DNA of 31,155 nt. Origin: an uncultured Clostridia bacterium. GTDB taxonomy: Bacteria; Bacillota; Clostridia; TANB77; CAG-508. The notes below the pieces were generated by a model that did no database searches, was not told where the DNA came from, and was given only the letters and a program-made list of their open reading frames with translations. Below are positions 14,672 through 24,352 of this stretch, one piece after another (the first letter of the stretch is position 1; the number at the start of each line of letters is the position of its first letter). Made by a program: the position numbers and the translations under genes. The DNA lies in NCBI GenBank assembly GCA_934121925.1, contig CAKOVK010000017.1:1-31155 (forward strand), written 5' to 3'.

Positions 14672-17317
14672 TTATTTTGCTTCGTACCAATTATACCCCT
14701 CTTCTACTTCTGCTAGCAATGGAACTTTTAATTTTATTACATTTTCCATTTCTTCTTTTACAATTTGTTTTACCTGTTCTCTTTCACTTTCTAATGTTTC
14801 TACTAATATTTCGTCATGCACTTGTACTATCAATTTAGATTCTAAATTGTTTTCTTTTAGTTTATTATATACATTTATCATTGCTATTTTCATAATGTCT
14901 GCTGCTGTTCCTTGTATTGGAGTATTCATTGCAACTCTGCCACCAAATTGTCTTACCATATAGTTATTGGATTTTAATTCTGGTACATATCTTCTTCTAT
15001 GGTAAAGAGTTTCTACATATCCTTTTTCTTTTGTTTCTTCTACTATATTAGTCATAAACTCTTTTATACCATTATATTTATCAAGATATTGTTCTATATA
15101 CTCTTTAGCTTTTTTTCTAGGAACTCCTAATTGTTCTCCTAAACCAAATTCACTAATACCATAAACTATTCCAAAATTAACTGCTTTTGCTTTTGTCCTT
15201 TCTTCTTTTGTTACTTCTTCTAGTGGTATGTTAAACACCTTGGAAGCGGCTTGTGCATGTATGTCTTCGTTGTTGCAAAATGCTTCTATCATATTTTTAT
15301 CTTCAGAAATATGTGCTAACACTCTAAGCTCTATTTGGGAATAGTCTGCATCTACAAAAATGTATCCTTGTTCAGGTTCAAATACTTTTCTTAATTTTCT
15401 TCCTAATTCCATTCTTGTAGGTATATTTTGAAGATTTGGATCTGTTGAGCTTATTCTTCCCGTTGTTGTAACTGTTTGATGAAATTTAGAGTGTATTCTT
15501 CCTGTTTCATCTATATATGGAATAAGTCCTTCTACGTAAGTAGAATTTAGTTTTTGTAATTGTCTATATTCTAATATTTTTTCTATTACAGGATGCTCAT
15601 ATTTAATTTTTTCTAATACATCTACATCTGTTGAATAACCTGTTTTCGTTTTCTTTTTAGCTGTAAGCTTTAACTTTTCAAAAAGGATTTCTCCTAATTG
15701 TTTTGTAGAGTTTATATTAAATTCTTCACCTGTAAGCTCATATATTTCTTGTGTTAAAATATCTATTTTTTCTTGCAATTCTTTTCCGAAATCTAAAAGT
15801 TCTTGTTTATCTATATATATTCCTTCATACTGCATGCTCGCTAGCACTTCTGTTAATGGCATTTCTATTTTATTAAATAAATCTATACTTCCTGCCTCTT
15901 CCATTTTTTGTGTTAAAACATTATATAATTTATATATTGTATATGCATAAATATATGTTTTATCTTCTTTTAGTTCTTCTGAATTATCAAATAATGTAAT
16001 TTGTTCTGTGCCTGTTTCTTCTGTATTTGATAAATATTCTGCTATATCAAAATTTATATATTCATTTGATAGATATTCTATTGTATATTTGTTTATATTC
16101 GAATTCAAAATGTAACCGGCAATAGCTATATCAAACATAAGATTTTTAGCTTCTATGCCTTTGTCCCATAATATTATAAATTCTTCTTTTTGTTTATAGC
16201 TGCATTTTAATACATCCTTATCCTCGAATATATCCTTAAAGTCTTGTACGTTTTCTACAAAAAAACATTTATTAGTCTTTGGAGAATAAATTATGAATTT
16301 TTCTTCTGTTAGATAATAATACATAGCTTTATTTTCTTGTATTTCTTGTTTTAATTCTGCTAATTTTGTTTTGTCTGTAATTTTTTCATGTTCAATTTCA
16401 GTATTGATTTGTGAATCACTAAATGATGTTACTTCTGCATTTTCTTGTAATGCAAATCTATCTATAAATCTATTAAATTTTAGTCTTTTAAATATTTCTA
16501 ATACTTCTGGTTTGTTCCATTCTTCTACTTGGAAAACATTCAAATTTTTTTCTATTGGAGCGTTTATATCAATTGTTCCAAGAGTTCTAGAAAGATATGC
16601 TAAATCTTTGTTTTCTGATAATTTTTCTTTTAATTTTCCTTTTTGCTCGTCTATATGGTTATATACTTCATCAATGTTTTTATATTGTTTAATTAAATTT
16701 AAGGCTGTTTTTTCTCCTACTCCTGGTACTCCTGGTATATTATCTGATGTATCTCCCATTAGTCCTTTTACTTCTATTAAATCTAATGGCTCTAGTCCAT
16801 ATTCCTCTTCTATTTTTTCTACTGTATAATCTTCTGTTTCGGTTTTTCCCATTTTTGTTCTTGGTATTCTTACTTTAATATTCTTGTCTATTAATTGGAA
16901 ACTATCTCTGTCTCCTGTTAATACAGTAACTTCTAGTTTCTCCTTTTGTCCCCATTTTGCAAGAGTTCCTAATATATCGTCTGCTTCGTAACCTTCTTTT
17001 TCTATTATGCAAACATTCATTGCTTTTAGCGTTTCTTTTAATATAGGCATTTGCATTGCTAATTCTTCTGGCATTCCATGTCTATTTGCTTTATACTTAT
17101 CATACATTTTATGTCTATGTGTTGGAGCTTTTAAATCAAATGCTACTACTAAATATTCTGGTTTTATATCGTCTAGCTCTTTAAATAGTATGCTTAAAAA
17201 TCCATATACTGCATTTGTATATGTTCCATCCTCTGTCATAAGCATTTTATTTCCCATTATTCCATAAAAAGCTCTGTTTATTATGCTATTTCCATCTATT
17301 AATAATAATTTGTTCAA
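14672..17317 (-). CDS. polA: DNA polymerase I
   Basis: Gap filling, primer removal and repair synthesis. The 881-residue protein starts at TTG 17317 (ribosome binding site GGAGG) as MNKLLLIDGNSIINRAFYG. Residues about 1-290 are the 5' nuclease (LTGDRDSFQLI, VKGLMGDTSDNIPGVPGVG). The middle region, about 300-480, corresponds to the 3'-5' exonuclease but lacks the DxE motif (AMYYYLTEEKFIIYS in its place), so proofreading is probably lost, as in Bacillus and Thermus PolA. The C-terminal polymerase has VDADYSQIELRVLAHIS (motif A), TKAKAVNFGIVYGIS (O helix) and QVHDEILVE (motif C, near residue 834). ATG/TTG spacing of 18 bases links it to the upstream glycosylation operon. No in-frame CGG in 881 codons. 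Confidence 0.97.
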   Translation of the reverse strand: MNKLLLIDGNSIINRAFYGIMGNKMLMTEDGTYTNAVYGFLSILFKELDDIKPEYLVVAFDLKAPTHRHKMYDKYKANRHGMPEELAMQMPILKETLKAMNVCIIEKEGYEADDILGTLAKWGQKEKLEVTVLTGDRDSFQLIDKNIKVRIPRTKMGKTETEDYTVEKIEEEYGLEPLDLIEVKGLMGDTSDNIPGVPGVGEKTALNLIKQYKNIDEVYNHIDEQKGKLKEKLSENKDLAYLSRTLGTIDINAPIEKNLNVFQVEEWNKPEVLEIFKRLKFNRFIDRFALQENAEVTSFSDSQINTEIEHEKITDKTKLAELKQEIQENKAMYYYLTEEKFIIYSPKTNKCFFVENVQDFKDIFEDKDVLKCSYKQKEEFIILWDKGIEAKNLMFDIAIAGYILNSNINKYTIEYLSNEYINFDIAEYLSNTEETGTEQITLFDNSEELKEDKTYIYAYTIYKLYNVLTQKMEEAGSIDLFNKIEMPLTEVLASMQYEGIYIDKQELLDFGKELQEKIDILTQEIYELTGEEFNINSTKQLGEILFEKLKLTAKKKTKTGYSTDVDVLEKIKYEHPVIEKILEYRQLQKLNSTYVEGLIPYIDETGRIHSKFHQTVTTTGRISSTDPNLQNIPTRMELGRKLRKVFEPEQGYIFVDADYSQIELRVLAHISEDKNMIEAFCNNEDIHAQAASKVFNIPLEEVTKEERTKAKAVNFGIVYGISEFGLGEQLGVPRKKAKEYIEQYLDKYNGIKEFMTNIVEETKEKGYVETLYHRRRYVPELKSNNYMVRQFGGRVAMNTPIQGTAADIMKIAMINVYNKLKENNLESKLIVQVHDEILVETLESEREQVKQIVKEEMENVIKLKVPLLAEVEEGYNWYEAK

Positions 17318-17335
17318 AGTAATTTCCTCCTTACT

Positions 17336-18787
17336 TTATATAATAAAGAAAAAAGTAAAACTTAAAATACAAAATAAGATAATCATGTATTCTATAAGTT
17401 CTTTTATTATATCATTTTTTATAAATTCATCTAGAACCACACAAATAGTTGCTATACCTGTAAATATTGTTGGAACTATATATCTAAAGTCCATTGTACA
17501 TAAATATGGATATTTAACATTAAAGGTATAATAACTTATTATATTAGTAAAAAATGTAATTAACAAAATCATTATTATAAAGCTATTTTTATCTTCTCTT
17601 TTATATTTTCCAGTTAATATAAATGTACACAGTACTGTAGTTAAAATAATTACAAGATTTACAAATTTAAAAAAAGTTACATATATATTAATATTATTAT
17701 TATAAGTAAACTCTCCTAATATTGAACACTTAAATATATATGCAAAAATATTATAGTCTCCTGGAATTGCACAATATATATGCCCAAACAATTCTTTAAA
17801 TGATATAGTTAAAAACCTTTGGAATACAGAGTATTGCCCCACATATAATCCTTCAGCTGGTAATAATACTCCTCCTATTGGTTGACTAAATAGTACTAAG
17901 TTTCTTATTGGATGCCACAATCCTAGTGAAAGTGAAATTACACCAAATAATAAAAATTCTCCAAATAACCTTAATAACTTGTCCTTTTCCGTTTTGTGTA
18001 TTTCAAAAATTTTTCTTATAAAAGTATACATTATAGGTACTGCCATTATTGCTCCAGATACTTTAGTCATAACTGTGCAGCCTGTAATTACAGCCAGAAC
18101 GGATGTATTTTTTATATTAGGATTATCATTCCATTTTATTAAATATAATATAATATAAAAACTTAATAATATCATTAAAACATCATTGTTTATACTTCCT
18201 GCTAATATTATAAATGTTGGATGAAAAGCCATTACAGCTATTATAAATATTTTATAAATATTTTTTATTTCAATTTCTTCTACTATTCTATATGCAACAA
18301 GCATTATTAACGAAGAAAAGATTGCTGTTATAATTTGTATTCCTTCTATGCTTTTATCTAAACTAACACTAAATATGTCGTTTACCTCTAGCCAACCTGC
18401 TGCTATTGAATGGAACAGAGGTGGATGATAGAATTGAATACTATTTGTATCAGGTAATTTTCCTGTTTGATAAATTGTATATATGTATCCTAAGTGTCCT
18501 TGGTCATTTATACTATAAACATCATGTTGTCTTTCAGTAATTGGAGTATATATAATATACATTGCTCTAATTAAAATTCCTAAAATCATTATTATTAGTG
18601 CTATGTCTTTATAATGTATTCTTAACTTTTTAATTCGTTTTACTGCATAGAATATTCCAACTAGTAATAGTATACTTGCAATTGTTATAATTTTAATATG
18701 ACTTTCTATTATTGGTTGTATTATATATATAAATATAAAAAATATTATTGTTATTAAATAATAAATTGATATTTCTTTCTTTTTCAT
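17336..18787 (-). CDS. GT39/PMT-like membrane glycosyltransferase
   Basis: A 483-residue polytopic membrane protein with about ten to twelve hydrophobic segments. After the first helices comes an extracytoplasmic loop with HDVYSINDQGHLGYIYTIYQ and SIQFYHPPLFHSIAAGW, the kind of loop that carries the catalytic acidic residue in GT-C enzymes such as ArnT and PMT, which use lipid-linked sugars. Further on is MTKVSGAIMAVPIMY. Substrate unknown. Its ATG directly follows the TAG of the FAD oxidoreductase gene, with GAGGAG upstream, so it is the last gene of the five-gene surface glycosylation operon. Confidence 0.75.
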   Translation of the reverse strand: MKKKEISIYYLITIIFFIFIYIIQPIIESHIKIITIASILLLVGIFYAVKRIKKLRIHYKDIALIIMILGILIRAMYIIYTPITERQHDVYSINDQGHLGYIYTIYQTGKLPDTNSIQFYHPPLFHSIAAGWLEVNDIFSVSLDKSIEGIQIITAIFSSLIMLVAYRIVEEIEIKNIYKIFIIAVMAFHPTFIILAGSINNDVLMILLSFYIILYLIKWNDNPNIKNTSVLAVITGCTVMTKVSGAIMAVPIMYTFIRKIFEIHKTEKDKLLRLFGEFLLFGVISLSLGLWHPIRNLVLFSQPIGGVLLPAEGLYVGQYSVFQRFLTISFKELFGHIYCAIPGDYNIFAYIFKCSILGEFTYNNNINIYVTFFKFVNLVIILTTVLCTFILTGKYKREDKNSFIIMILLITFFTNIISYYTFNVKYPYLCTMDFRYIVPTIFTGIATICVVLDEFIKNDIIKELIEYMIILFCILSFTFFFII

Positions 18788-20348
18788 CTATTTCTCCTCG
18801 TGATATTCCTTTTCTGTGTTTACATTCCAAATGTTTTCTTTATCTTTTATATTGTCTTTTATGTTTTTTGTTGCTTCAAATGCTGTTACCATTGAGTGAT
18901 CCATGTTATTATATCTATGTTGTCCATTTCTTCCTATACAATATAAATTGTCAAATTCATTTATGTATTTTATAAGTTCATCAATATCTGAATATGTATC
19001 AAAATACGCTGGATATGCCTTTTTTACCTTTTCTCTATGAGAATCTAATACATCTTCTTTTTTTATAATGTTCATCTTTTCAAGTTCTTCTGTTGCAAAT
19101 TTTATAAATTCTTCATCACTCATATTCCAATACTTATCATTTTCATTGCAAAAATATTCTAAGCCTACCCACACTGTTTCATCTGGTTTTTCTACCATAT
19201 ATGGTGACCAGTTATTAAATATTTGTATTCTTCCTAATTTTACATCTGGTTCTTGAACATAAATCCAGCAGTCTGGAACAATATTACCTAATGTTTTTAT
19301 TTTTGTTTTGTTTTCTAGATTTAGTTTTTTTACAAGTAATCCAACTGTTATAAAGTCTCTATATGGCAAGCCATTTGCAATGCTTTGTATTTTATCTGGC
19401 ACTTTTTCTCCTTTAAACCCCACAACTAAATCTTTTAAAGGCATTGAAGATATAAATATATCCCCTTCTATTTTTTCTGTTCCATTTTTTGTTTCACATT
19501 CTACTGATTTTACAACATTTTTCTCTATATTTATATTCTTTACTAGATATCCTTTTTCTATCTTTCCACCTAGATTTTCTACTTCTGTAGCTAAAGTTTC
19601 CCAAAGTTGACCTGGACCATATTTAGGATACCAGAATTCTTCTATTAGAGATGTTTCTTTTTCTTTATTGTTCTTCTTAAATACTTTTGAAAACATATCT
19701 TTTATTACAGCTTTTATAGATAAGCCTTTTACTCTTTGTGCTCCCCAATCAGCAGAAATCTGTTTTGGATGTCTTCCCCACAATTTTTCTGTATACTTTT
19801 CAAAAAACATTCCATATAAAACTTTTCCAAATCTATTTATATAAAAATTTTCTAATGAATCTTCTTTCTTTTTAACAAATATAGTTTTTAAATAACTGAA
19901 TCCTGCTTTCATAGTTCTTACAAATCCCATATTTGCAAATGTTTCTTTTTTCATGCTTACTGGATAATCAAAAAACTTTTTTAAATAATAAATTCTAGAA
20001 ACCCTGTTTCTTAAAAGCATTACTCTGTCTTCTTTTTCTGGATCTGGCCCACCTTTTTTCAGTTTTTTTTCTCTTCCGTAATTTTTTATCATCGTATGAT
20101 GGTTCACCTTGAAGAGGCATTAAGTTCTTCCAAAAATCCATAACTTCTTTGTCTTTAGAAAAAAATCTGTGTCCTCCTATATCCATTCTATTTCCATTAT
20201 ATCTAACAGTTCTAGAAATTCCTCCAATCTCATTTGTTTCTTCTAATATTGTTACTTCATATTGAGTATTCTTATCTTTTAACAATTCATATCCAGCAGT
20301 TAATCCTGCTGGCCCAGCTCCTATGATTATTACTTTCTTTTTATCCAT
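18788..20348 (-). CDS. UGM-like FAD-dependent oxidoreductase, read through a +1 frameshift
   Basis: The first frame (20348 to 19995) encodes the FAD-binding start VIIIGAGPAGLTAGYELL, ETNEIGGISRTVRYNG and IGGHRFFSKDKEVMDFW. At codon 91 it reads CGG. Skipping the C gives DDKKLGREKKLKKGGPDPEK and opens the second frame to 18788, about 519 residues in all. The second part has LRNRVSRIYYLKKFFDYP, EKLWGRHPKQISADWGAQ and the C-terminal YCIGRNGQHRYNNMDHSM, features of the UDP-galactopyranose-mutase/protoporphyrinogen-oxidase-like group found with polysaccharide genes. Neither half alone would fold: the first lacks the substrate domain and the second the dinucleotide motif. The GGGGGA site precedes ATG 20348. 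The exact reaction is unknown. It lies in the operon of membrane glycosyltransferases. Confidence 0.82.
20075..20078 (-). other. CGGA +1 frameshift site in the FAD oxidoreductase gene
   Basis: The coding strand reads AAAAAATTA-C-GGAAGAGAAAA. CGG is codon 91. Skipping the C gives Lys-Lys-Leu-Gly-Arg-Glu and then GGPDPEKEDRVMLLRNRVS, which is the family sequence. The unshifted frame runs on as a Lys/Arg-rich tail to 19995. Confidence 0.8.
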
Positions 20349-20362
20349 TTATTTTATCCCCC

Positions 20363-21574
20363 TTAGGCAATAACTTTCTTATTTTCTTTTTTTAGTATTC
20401 GATTTAGATTTTTAAACATACTTGCAGTAAGTATTCCTACAATTACACAATTACTCAAAGCAAAGATCTGTATTTCGTTATCAAACAATATTTTTGTTCT
20501 ACTTAAAAATACTATGTATGTATATGTTGAACACAAATTTATAATTATCGGAATATAAACTTTCTTTCTTCCATTTATAACACAATATATTATACTAAGT
20601 ATATCCGCCATAAACATATATCTATCATGCATATATGGTAATAGAAATGTTGAAATCATAACTGACCACAAAGCTGTTTCTATTATATTTTTACTATCAA
20701 AATTTGTTTGTTTTATTAAAACATATACTGCTGTTCCTATAAAAATTATTGCTAACACCAATATCATTATTTGGGGTAAATAATTATTTGGCGTTATTAT
20801 ATCCGAAAATTCATCAGTATCATAGAATAAATTATATATTCCCGGAAAGTTCAAACTGATTTTGTAATTATACTCACTTGTTTGATTAAAATATATTTTT
20901 ATGCACTCTAATACATTTTTTCCAAGGAGCATTGCTGGCGTGCACATAAGTAAGTTAACTATTGGTATAATTATAAAATAGTAAATTGAGAATTTTCTTT
21001 TGCCTAAAAAATATAATACATATAATGGTAATATAAAAATAAATTGTAATTTAAATGCAAAAGAAACTCCTAAAAATATAAATGACGTTAAATACTTTTC
21101 TCTTATTAAATATATCAACGATATTATAATAAAAGTTGTATAAATACTATCGCATTGTCCCCAGTATGAAGAATTTAATATTACTGTTGGCAATAATACA
21201 ATTATAGAAAACACAAGTATTCCTACTCTTTCATCATATTTTTCTTTTAATATTTCTTTTACTAATTTAACACAAGAAATTGCTAGTAAATAGTCAAATA
21301 TAATTGAAACCGCTTTTATCAATACAATCGGCTTTGCTGGAATATATGATAGAATTGCCAATATTATCATGTATGGTATATTATAATCCCCTATTTCATA
21401 TTTTAATGCTCTAAGTCCTCCATTATTTTTAAAAAAATCAAACCACTTGTACAAGCATTTTGTCATATCAATGGATTCAAAGTATATTCCTTTTAGTCTT
21501 AATAAAATAGATATTATTATTACTGTGATTAATAAAGCAATTATTATTCTTTTATTTTTTATCGTTTGATGCAT
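20363..21574 (-). CDS. GT87-like membrane mannosyl/glucosyltransferase
   Basis: A roughly 403-residue polytopic membrane protein. SYWGQCDSIYTTFIIIS is the GT-C family motif near the active-site loop, followed by FIFLGVSFAFKLQFIFILP; LLPYMHDRYMFMADILSI is the matching C-terminal motif. These fit lipid-phosphate-sugar-dependent GT87 (DUF2029) enzymes. An in-frame ATG at 21586 has no ribosome binding site; GGGGGA sits just before ATG 21574, so the shorter start is chosen. It lies 14 bases upstream of the FAD oxidoreductase gene in the same operon. Confidence 0.72.
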   Translation of the reverse strand: MHQTIKNKRIIIALLITVIIISILLRLKGIYFESIDMTKCLYKWFDFFKNNGGLRALKYEIGDYNIPYMIILAILSYIPAKPIVLIKAVSIIFDYLLAISCVKLVKEILKEKYDERVGILVFSIIVLLPTVILNSSYWGQCDSIYTTFIIISLIYLIREKYLTSFIFLGVSFAFKLQFIFILPLYVLYFLGKRKFSIYYFIIIPIVNLLMCTPAMLLGKNVLECIKIYFNQTSEYNYKISLNFPGIYNLFYDTDEFSDIITPNNYLPQIMILVLAIIFIGTAVYVLIKQTNFDSKNIIETALWSVMISTFLLPYMHDRYMFMADILSIIYCVINGRKKVYIPIIINLCSTYTYIVFLSRTKILFDNEIQIFALSNCVIVGILTASMFKNLNRILKKENKKVIA

Positions 21575-21598
21575 TTTATCCCCCATTTTAAGATTTAT

Positions 21599-22597
21599 TT
21601 ATACACTATCTTTTTGTATTAATTTAATTATTTTTTCTTCAATTAATTTTCTTCTTATTATATCAATTAGCAAGCAAATAATGAATATTCCTACTACAAC
21701 TTCAATTTCATAAAGCCAAAAAAGTTTTGTTTTTATAAGGCTTCCCATTTTCAGTTTTTTCCACATAAGTGCTCTTATTATAACATTATCATGGATTAAA
21801 TATATTCCTAACGAAGAAGAAGCAACATAATTTATTATTGAATTGCTATATTCTTTTTTGTTTATAAAATCCATAAAAATAGAATATGCTAATATAAAAA
21901 CCAAAAAACTGTTAATTTCAAGAAGTCCTAATCTTCTCATATTAAAGCAAGCTATACTTGTTATTACACAAATTATTGCTATACTAGAAACCACTATAAA
22001 ACATTTACTATACTTACTAAATTCTTTGTTTTCATATAATTTTGTATATGCTCCTACTAAATATAATAAAATAAACCAAATATAATTTGAGAAATACTCG
22101 CTCAATAAATTTATTGTTGGTAAAATACTAAAGCATACTATAAATATAATAATTAGAACTGACATTTCTTTTTTTGTCAAATTGTTTATTAATGCATTAA
22201 TAAATGGTATTGTTATATATAACAATATATATGAAGTTACAAACCATTCTGCATTAAATGTAATTGGCAATATAGACTTTATAATGATACCTATTTCTTT
22301 TTCTCTACAGAATACTAGATATACAAATAATATACTATATGAATAAAACAGAATCTCTCCTATTAGCTTTATAATCTTTTCTTTTTTTATTTTTTTATTT
22401 ACCATATAGTATCCTGTAATCAGTATAAATATATCATTAGCAACTTTGCCTAGGGATTGTATTATAGATAACACTGCAGTATTTATATTTTCACTACTAA
22501 TTTGTATACCTGAATGAACAAAAGAATGGTGTATTATTATTGTAATTATACATAATATTCTTAATAATTCTATATTACTATTTCTATCTTTTTTCAT
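21599..22597 (-). CDS. Acyltransferase family 3 membrane protein (OafA/YrhL type)
   Basis: A 332-residue membrane protein that likely transfers acetyl or another acyl group to a surface glycan. It begins RNSNIELLRILCIITIIIHHSF, the hallmark ELLR...HH start of acyltransferase 3 proteins. About ten hydrophobic segments follow, with FNAEWFVTSYILLYITIPFI and SSSLGIYLIHDNVIIRALMW near the C-terminus as usual. ATG 22597 follows AAGGA; the gene lies 41 bases after the GT39-like gene and about 25 bases before the GT87-like start. Confidence 0.85.
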   Translation of the reverse strand: MKKDRNSNIELLRILCIITIIIHHSFVHSGIQISSENINTAVLSIIQSLGKVANDIFILITGYYMVNKKIKKEKIIKLIGEILFYSYSILFVYLVFCREKEIGIIIKSILPITFNAEWFVTSYILLYITIPFINALINNLTKKEMSVLIIIFIVCFSILPTINLLSEYFSNYIWFILLYLVGAYTKLYENKEFSKYSKCFIVVSSIAIICVITSIACFNMRRLGLLEINSFLVFILAYSIFMDFINKKEYSNSIINYVASSSLGIYLIHDNVIIRALMWKKLKMGSLIKTKLFWLYEIEVVVGIFIICLLIDIIRRKLIEEKIIKLIQKDSV

Positions 22598-22638
22598 ATT
22601 ATTTTATATCCTTTTCATTAACTTTTTCATACATATTT

Positions 22639-24273
22639 TTAATTTTTTTTATACTCTAATATTAAGAAATTATTTATTCCTTGTACATTGAATTTATTGT
22701 AATCTATATTTAAATTATTATTTTTATTAATAACATAAATGTAATTTTCTTTGTTTTCTATTTTTTCAGGTAAATAAAAATTATAGTTTTTTATAGATTT
22801 AACATTTTCAAATATTCCATTTTTTTCGAAGAGTTGTACTGTTTCTGTAAATGCTTTTGGTTCCATTTTATTATAAAACATTACATAGATATATGGCTCT
22901 TTAAAAGAGTACTCCATATATATTTTTTCATTTTTGTCTTCAAGATATTTTATAACTTCTTTTGCATTGTTTATAAACATTGGATATCCAAAGTTTGTAT
23001 TAAAATATTTTATTATAAAAGCACAAAATCCAAACAAATAAATCGCAGTAACAAAAATATGTTTTTTTAATGACTTATTTATAAAATCATATATACCAAT
23101 TATTGTGTACATAACTAGCGGTACCCATATTATATTTATTCTAATTACATTTGGTTTTACTACAAATAACATTAGTAATGCTGCGCCAAACCAAAAATTT
23201 ATAATTGCATTTTTATCTTTTTCTTTTTTTGAGAAGCTTTTTACAATTCCATACATTGTAAATGGAATAGAAAATATATAAAATATTCCAAATATAGGCA
23301 TCGCATGCCAAAATTCATTATCATGTTGATATAATAGCAGTTTAAAACTGTCTACTGTATTTTTTATGCTATTTTGTAGGAAATCTTTTGAAAGAGCTGA
23401 CGTCAGCTCTTCGTATCTATTACTTTTACATCTTGGTATGGTAAATATGCCAAATAATTTTACTTCTGGTAAATCAAAAGTGTTTATAATTACCATAATG
23501 ATAATTGGCATTGCTATTATAGTCAATATCACTAATGCAATTAATGCATTTTTTAAATTTATTTTCTTTTTATATATTAAATAAATTAAAAGTGGAATTG
23601 CAAAAAACGGCAAGAAAAAATAGGAAGTTCCATACGTATACGCAGATATTCCAAGTATTGCAAAAGCAATGTAAATATATTTTAGCTTTTTTCTTTGTAT
23701 GTATAATGCTATAAATAAAGTTGATAATAATATTATATCTGGAAATATATTACTTTCTAACCCATATCGACTTTTCATTATATGCCATGGACATATTGCC
23801 AATAATGCTGCTGCAATTACTCCCATCTTTTTATTGTACACTTCTTTGAACAAACAGTATATAACTATTAATGAAGTACAACTAATTATTGCCATTGGTA
23901 ATCTTGTTGCAAATTCAGTTAACCCTAAAAGTTTAATAAAAGGTATTAACAAATATGTATATAATGCATTTTGTCCGCTTCCCCATGATACAAGAAAAAC
24001 AGGCAATTCTTTTCCATTTCTATCAATTCCATAATTCGAAATAGCCCATGCCTCATAAGCAGAAGATGTTTCATCTGGATTAAGTCCTCTTGGGAAATCT
24101 GATAATCCCACGCATCTTATTAAACAACCTATTAAAATAATCACAAATAGCATTAATTCATATTTGTATTTTTTTACATTTTCTCTTTTTATTATTATTT
24201 CTTTAATTGGTTTAAAAACAACCATCATAGACATTATTATTGAAAAAGTAATCATTGCTATATTCTCTATCAT
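22639..24273 (-). CDS. GT39/ArnT-like membrane glycosyltransferase
   Basis: A 544-residue polytopic membrane protein. After two N-terminal helices comes GLSDFPRGLNPDETSSAYEA, the first extracytoplasmic loop with the Asp-Glu pair expected of PMT/ArnT-type catalysis, then NALYTYLLIPFIKLLGLTEF and CPWHIMKSRYGLESNIFPD. About eleven helices, then a soluble C-terminal domain of about 120 residues. It should transfer sugar from a polyprenyl-phosphate donor on the outer face of the membrane. First gene of the operon with acyltransferase, GT87-like, FAD oxidoreductase and the second GT39-like genes. AAGGAG precedes ATG 24273. Confidence 0.8.
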   Translation of the reverse strand: MIENIAMITFSIIMSMMVVFKPIKEIIIKRENVKKYKYELMLFVIILIGCLIRCVGLSDFPRGLNPDETSSAYEAWAISNYGIDRNGKELPVFLVSWGSGQNALYTYLLIPFIKLLGLTEFATRLPMAIISCTSLIVIYCLFKEVYNKKMGVIAAALLAICPWHIMKSRYGLESNIFPDIILLSTLFIALYIQRKKLKYIYIAFAILGISAYTYGTSYFFLPFFAIPLLIYLIYKKKINLKNALIALVILTIIAMPIIIMVIINTFDLPEVKLFGIFTIPRCKSNRYEELTSALSKDFLQNSIKNTVDSFKLLLYQHDNEFWHAMPIFGIFYIFSIPFTMYGIVKSFSKKEKDKNAIINFWFGAALLMLFVVKPNVIRINIIWVPLVMYTIIGIYDFINKSLKKHIFVTAIYLFGFCAFIIKYFNTNFGYPMFINNAKEVIKYLEDKNEKIYMEYSFKEPYIYVMFYNKMEPKAFTETVQLFEKNGIFENVKSIKNYNFYLPEKIENKENYIYVINKNNNLNIDYNKFNVQGINNFLILEYKKN

Positions 24274-24352
24274 TAGTGTAACTCCTTATATTTTTTGTTA
24301 TTGTCAGGCATACTTTTTTCGAATAGTTCGATTTTCTTCTAATTCATGTGTC

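Noticed and set aside
795..20078. Four independent sequencing or assembly errors
   Set aside because: Cannot be excluded without reads. But all four are single extra C bases directly before an in-frame Gly GGA, whereas random errors should hit other bases, phases and indel types, and many similar GGA contexts in the window are unaffected.
795..20078. Ordinary pseudogenes
   Set aside because: rnhA and tmcAL are housekeeping genes with all other motifs intact and no second lesion; decaying genes would show varied damage.
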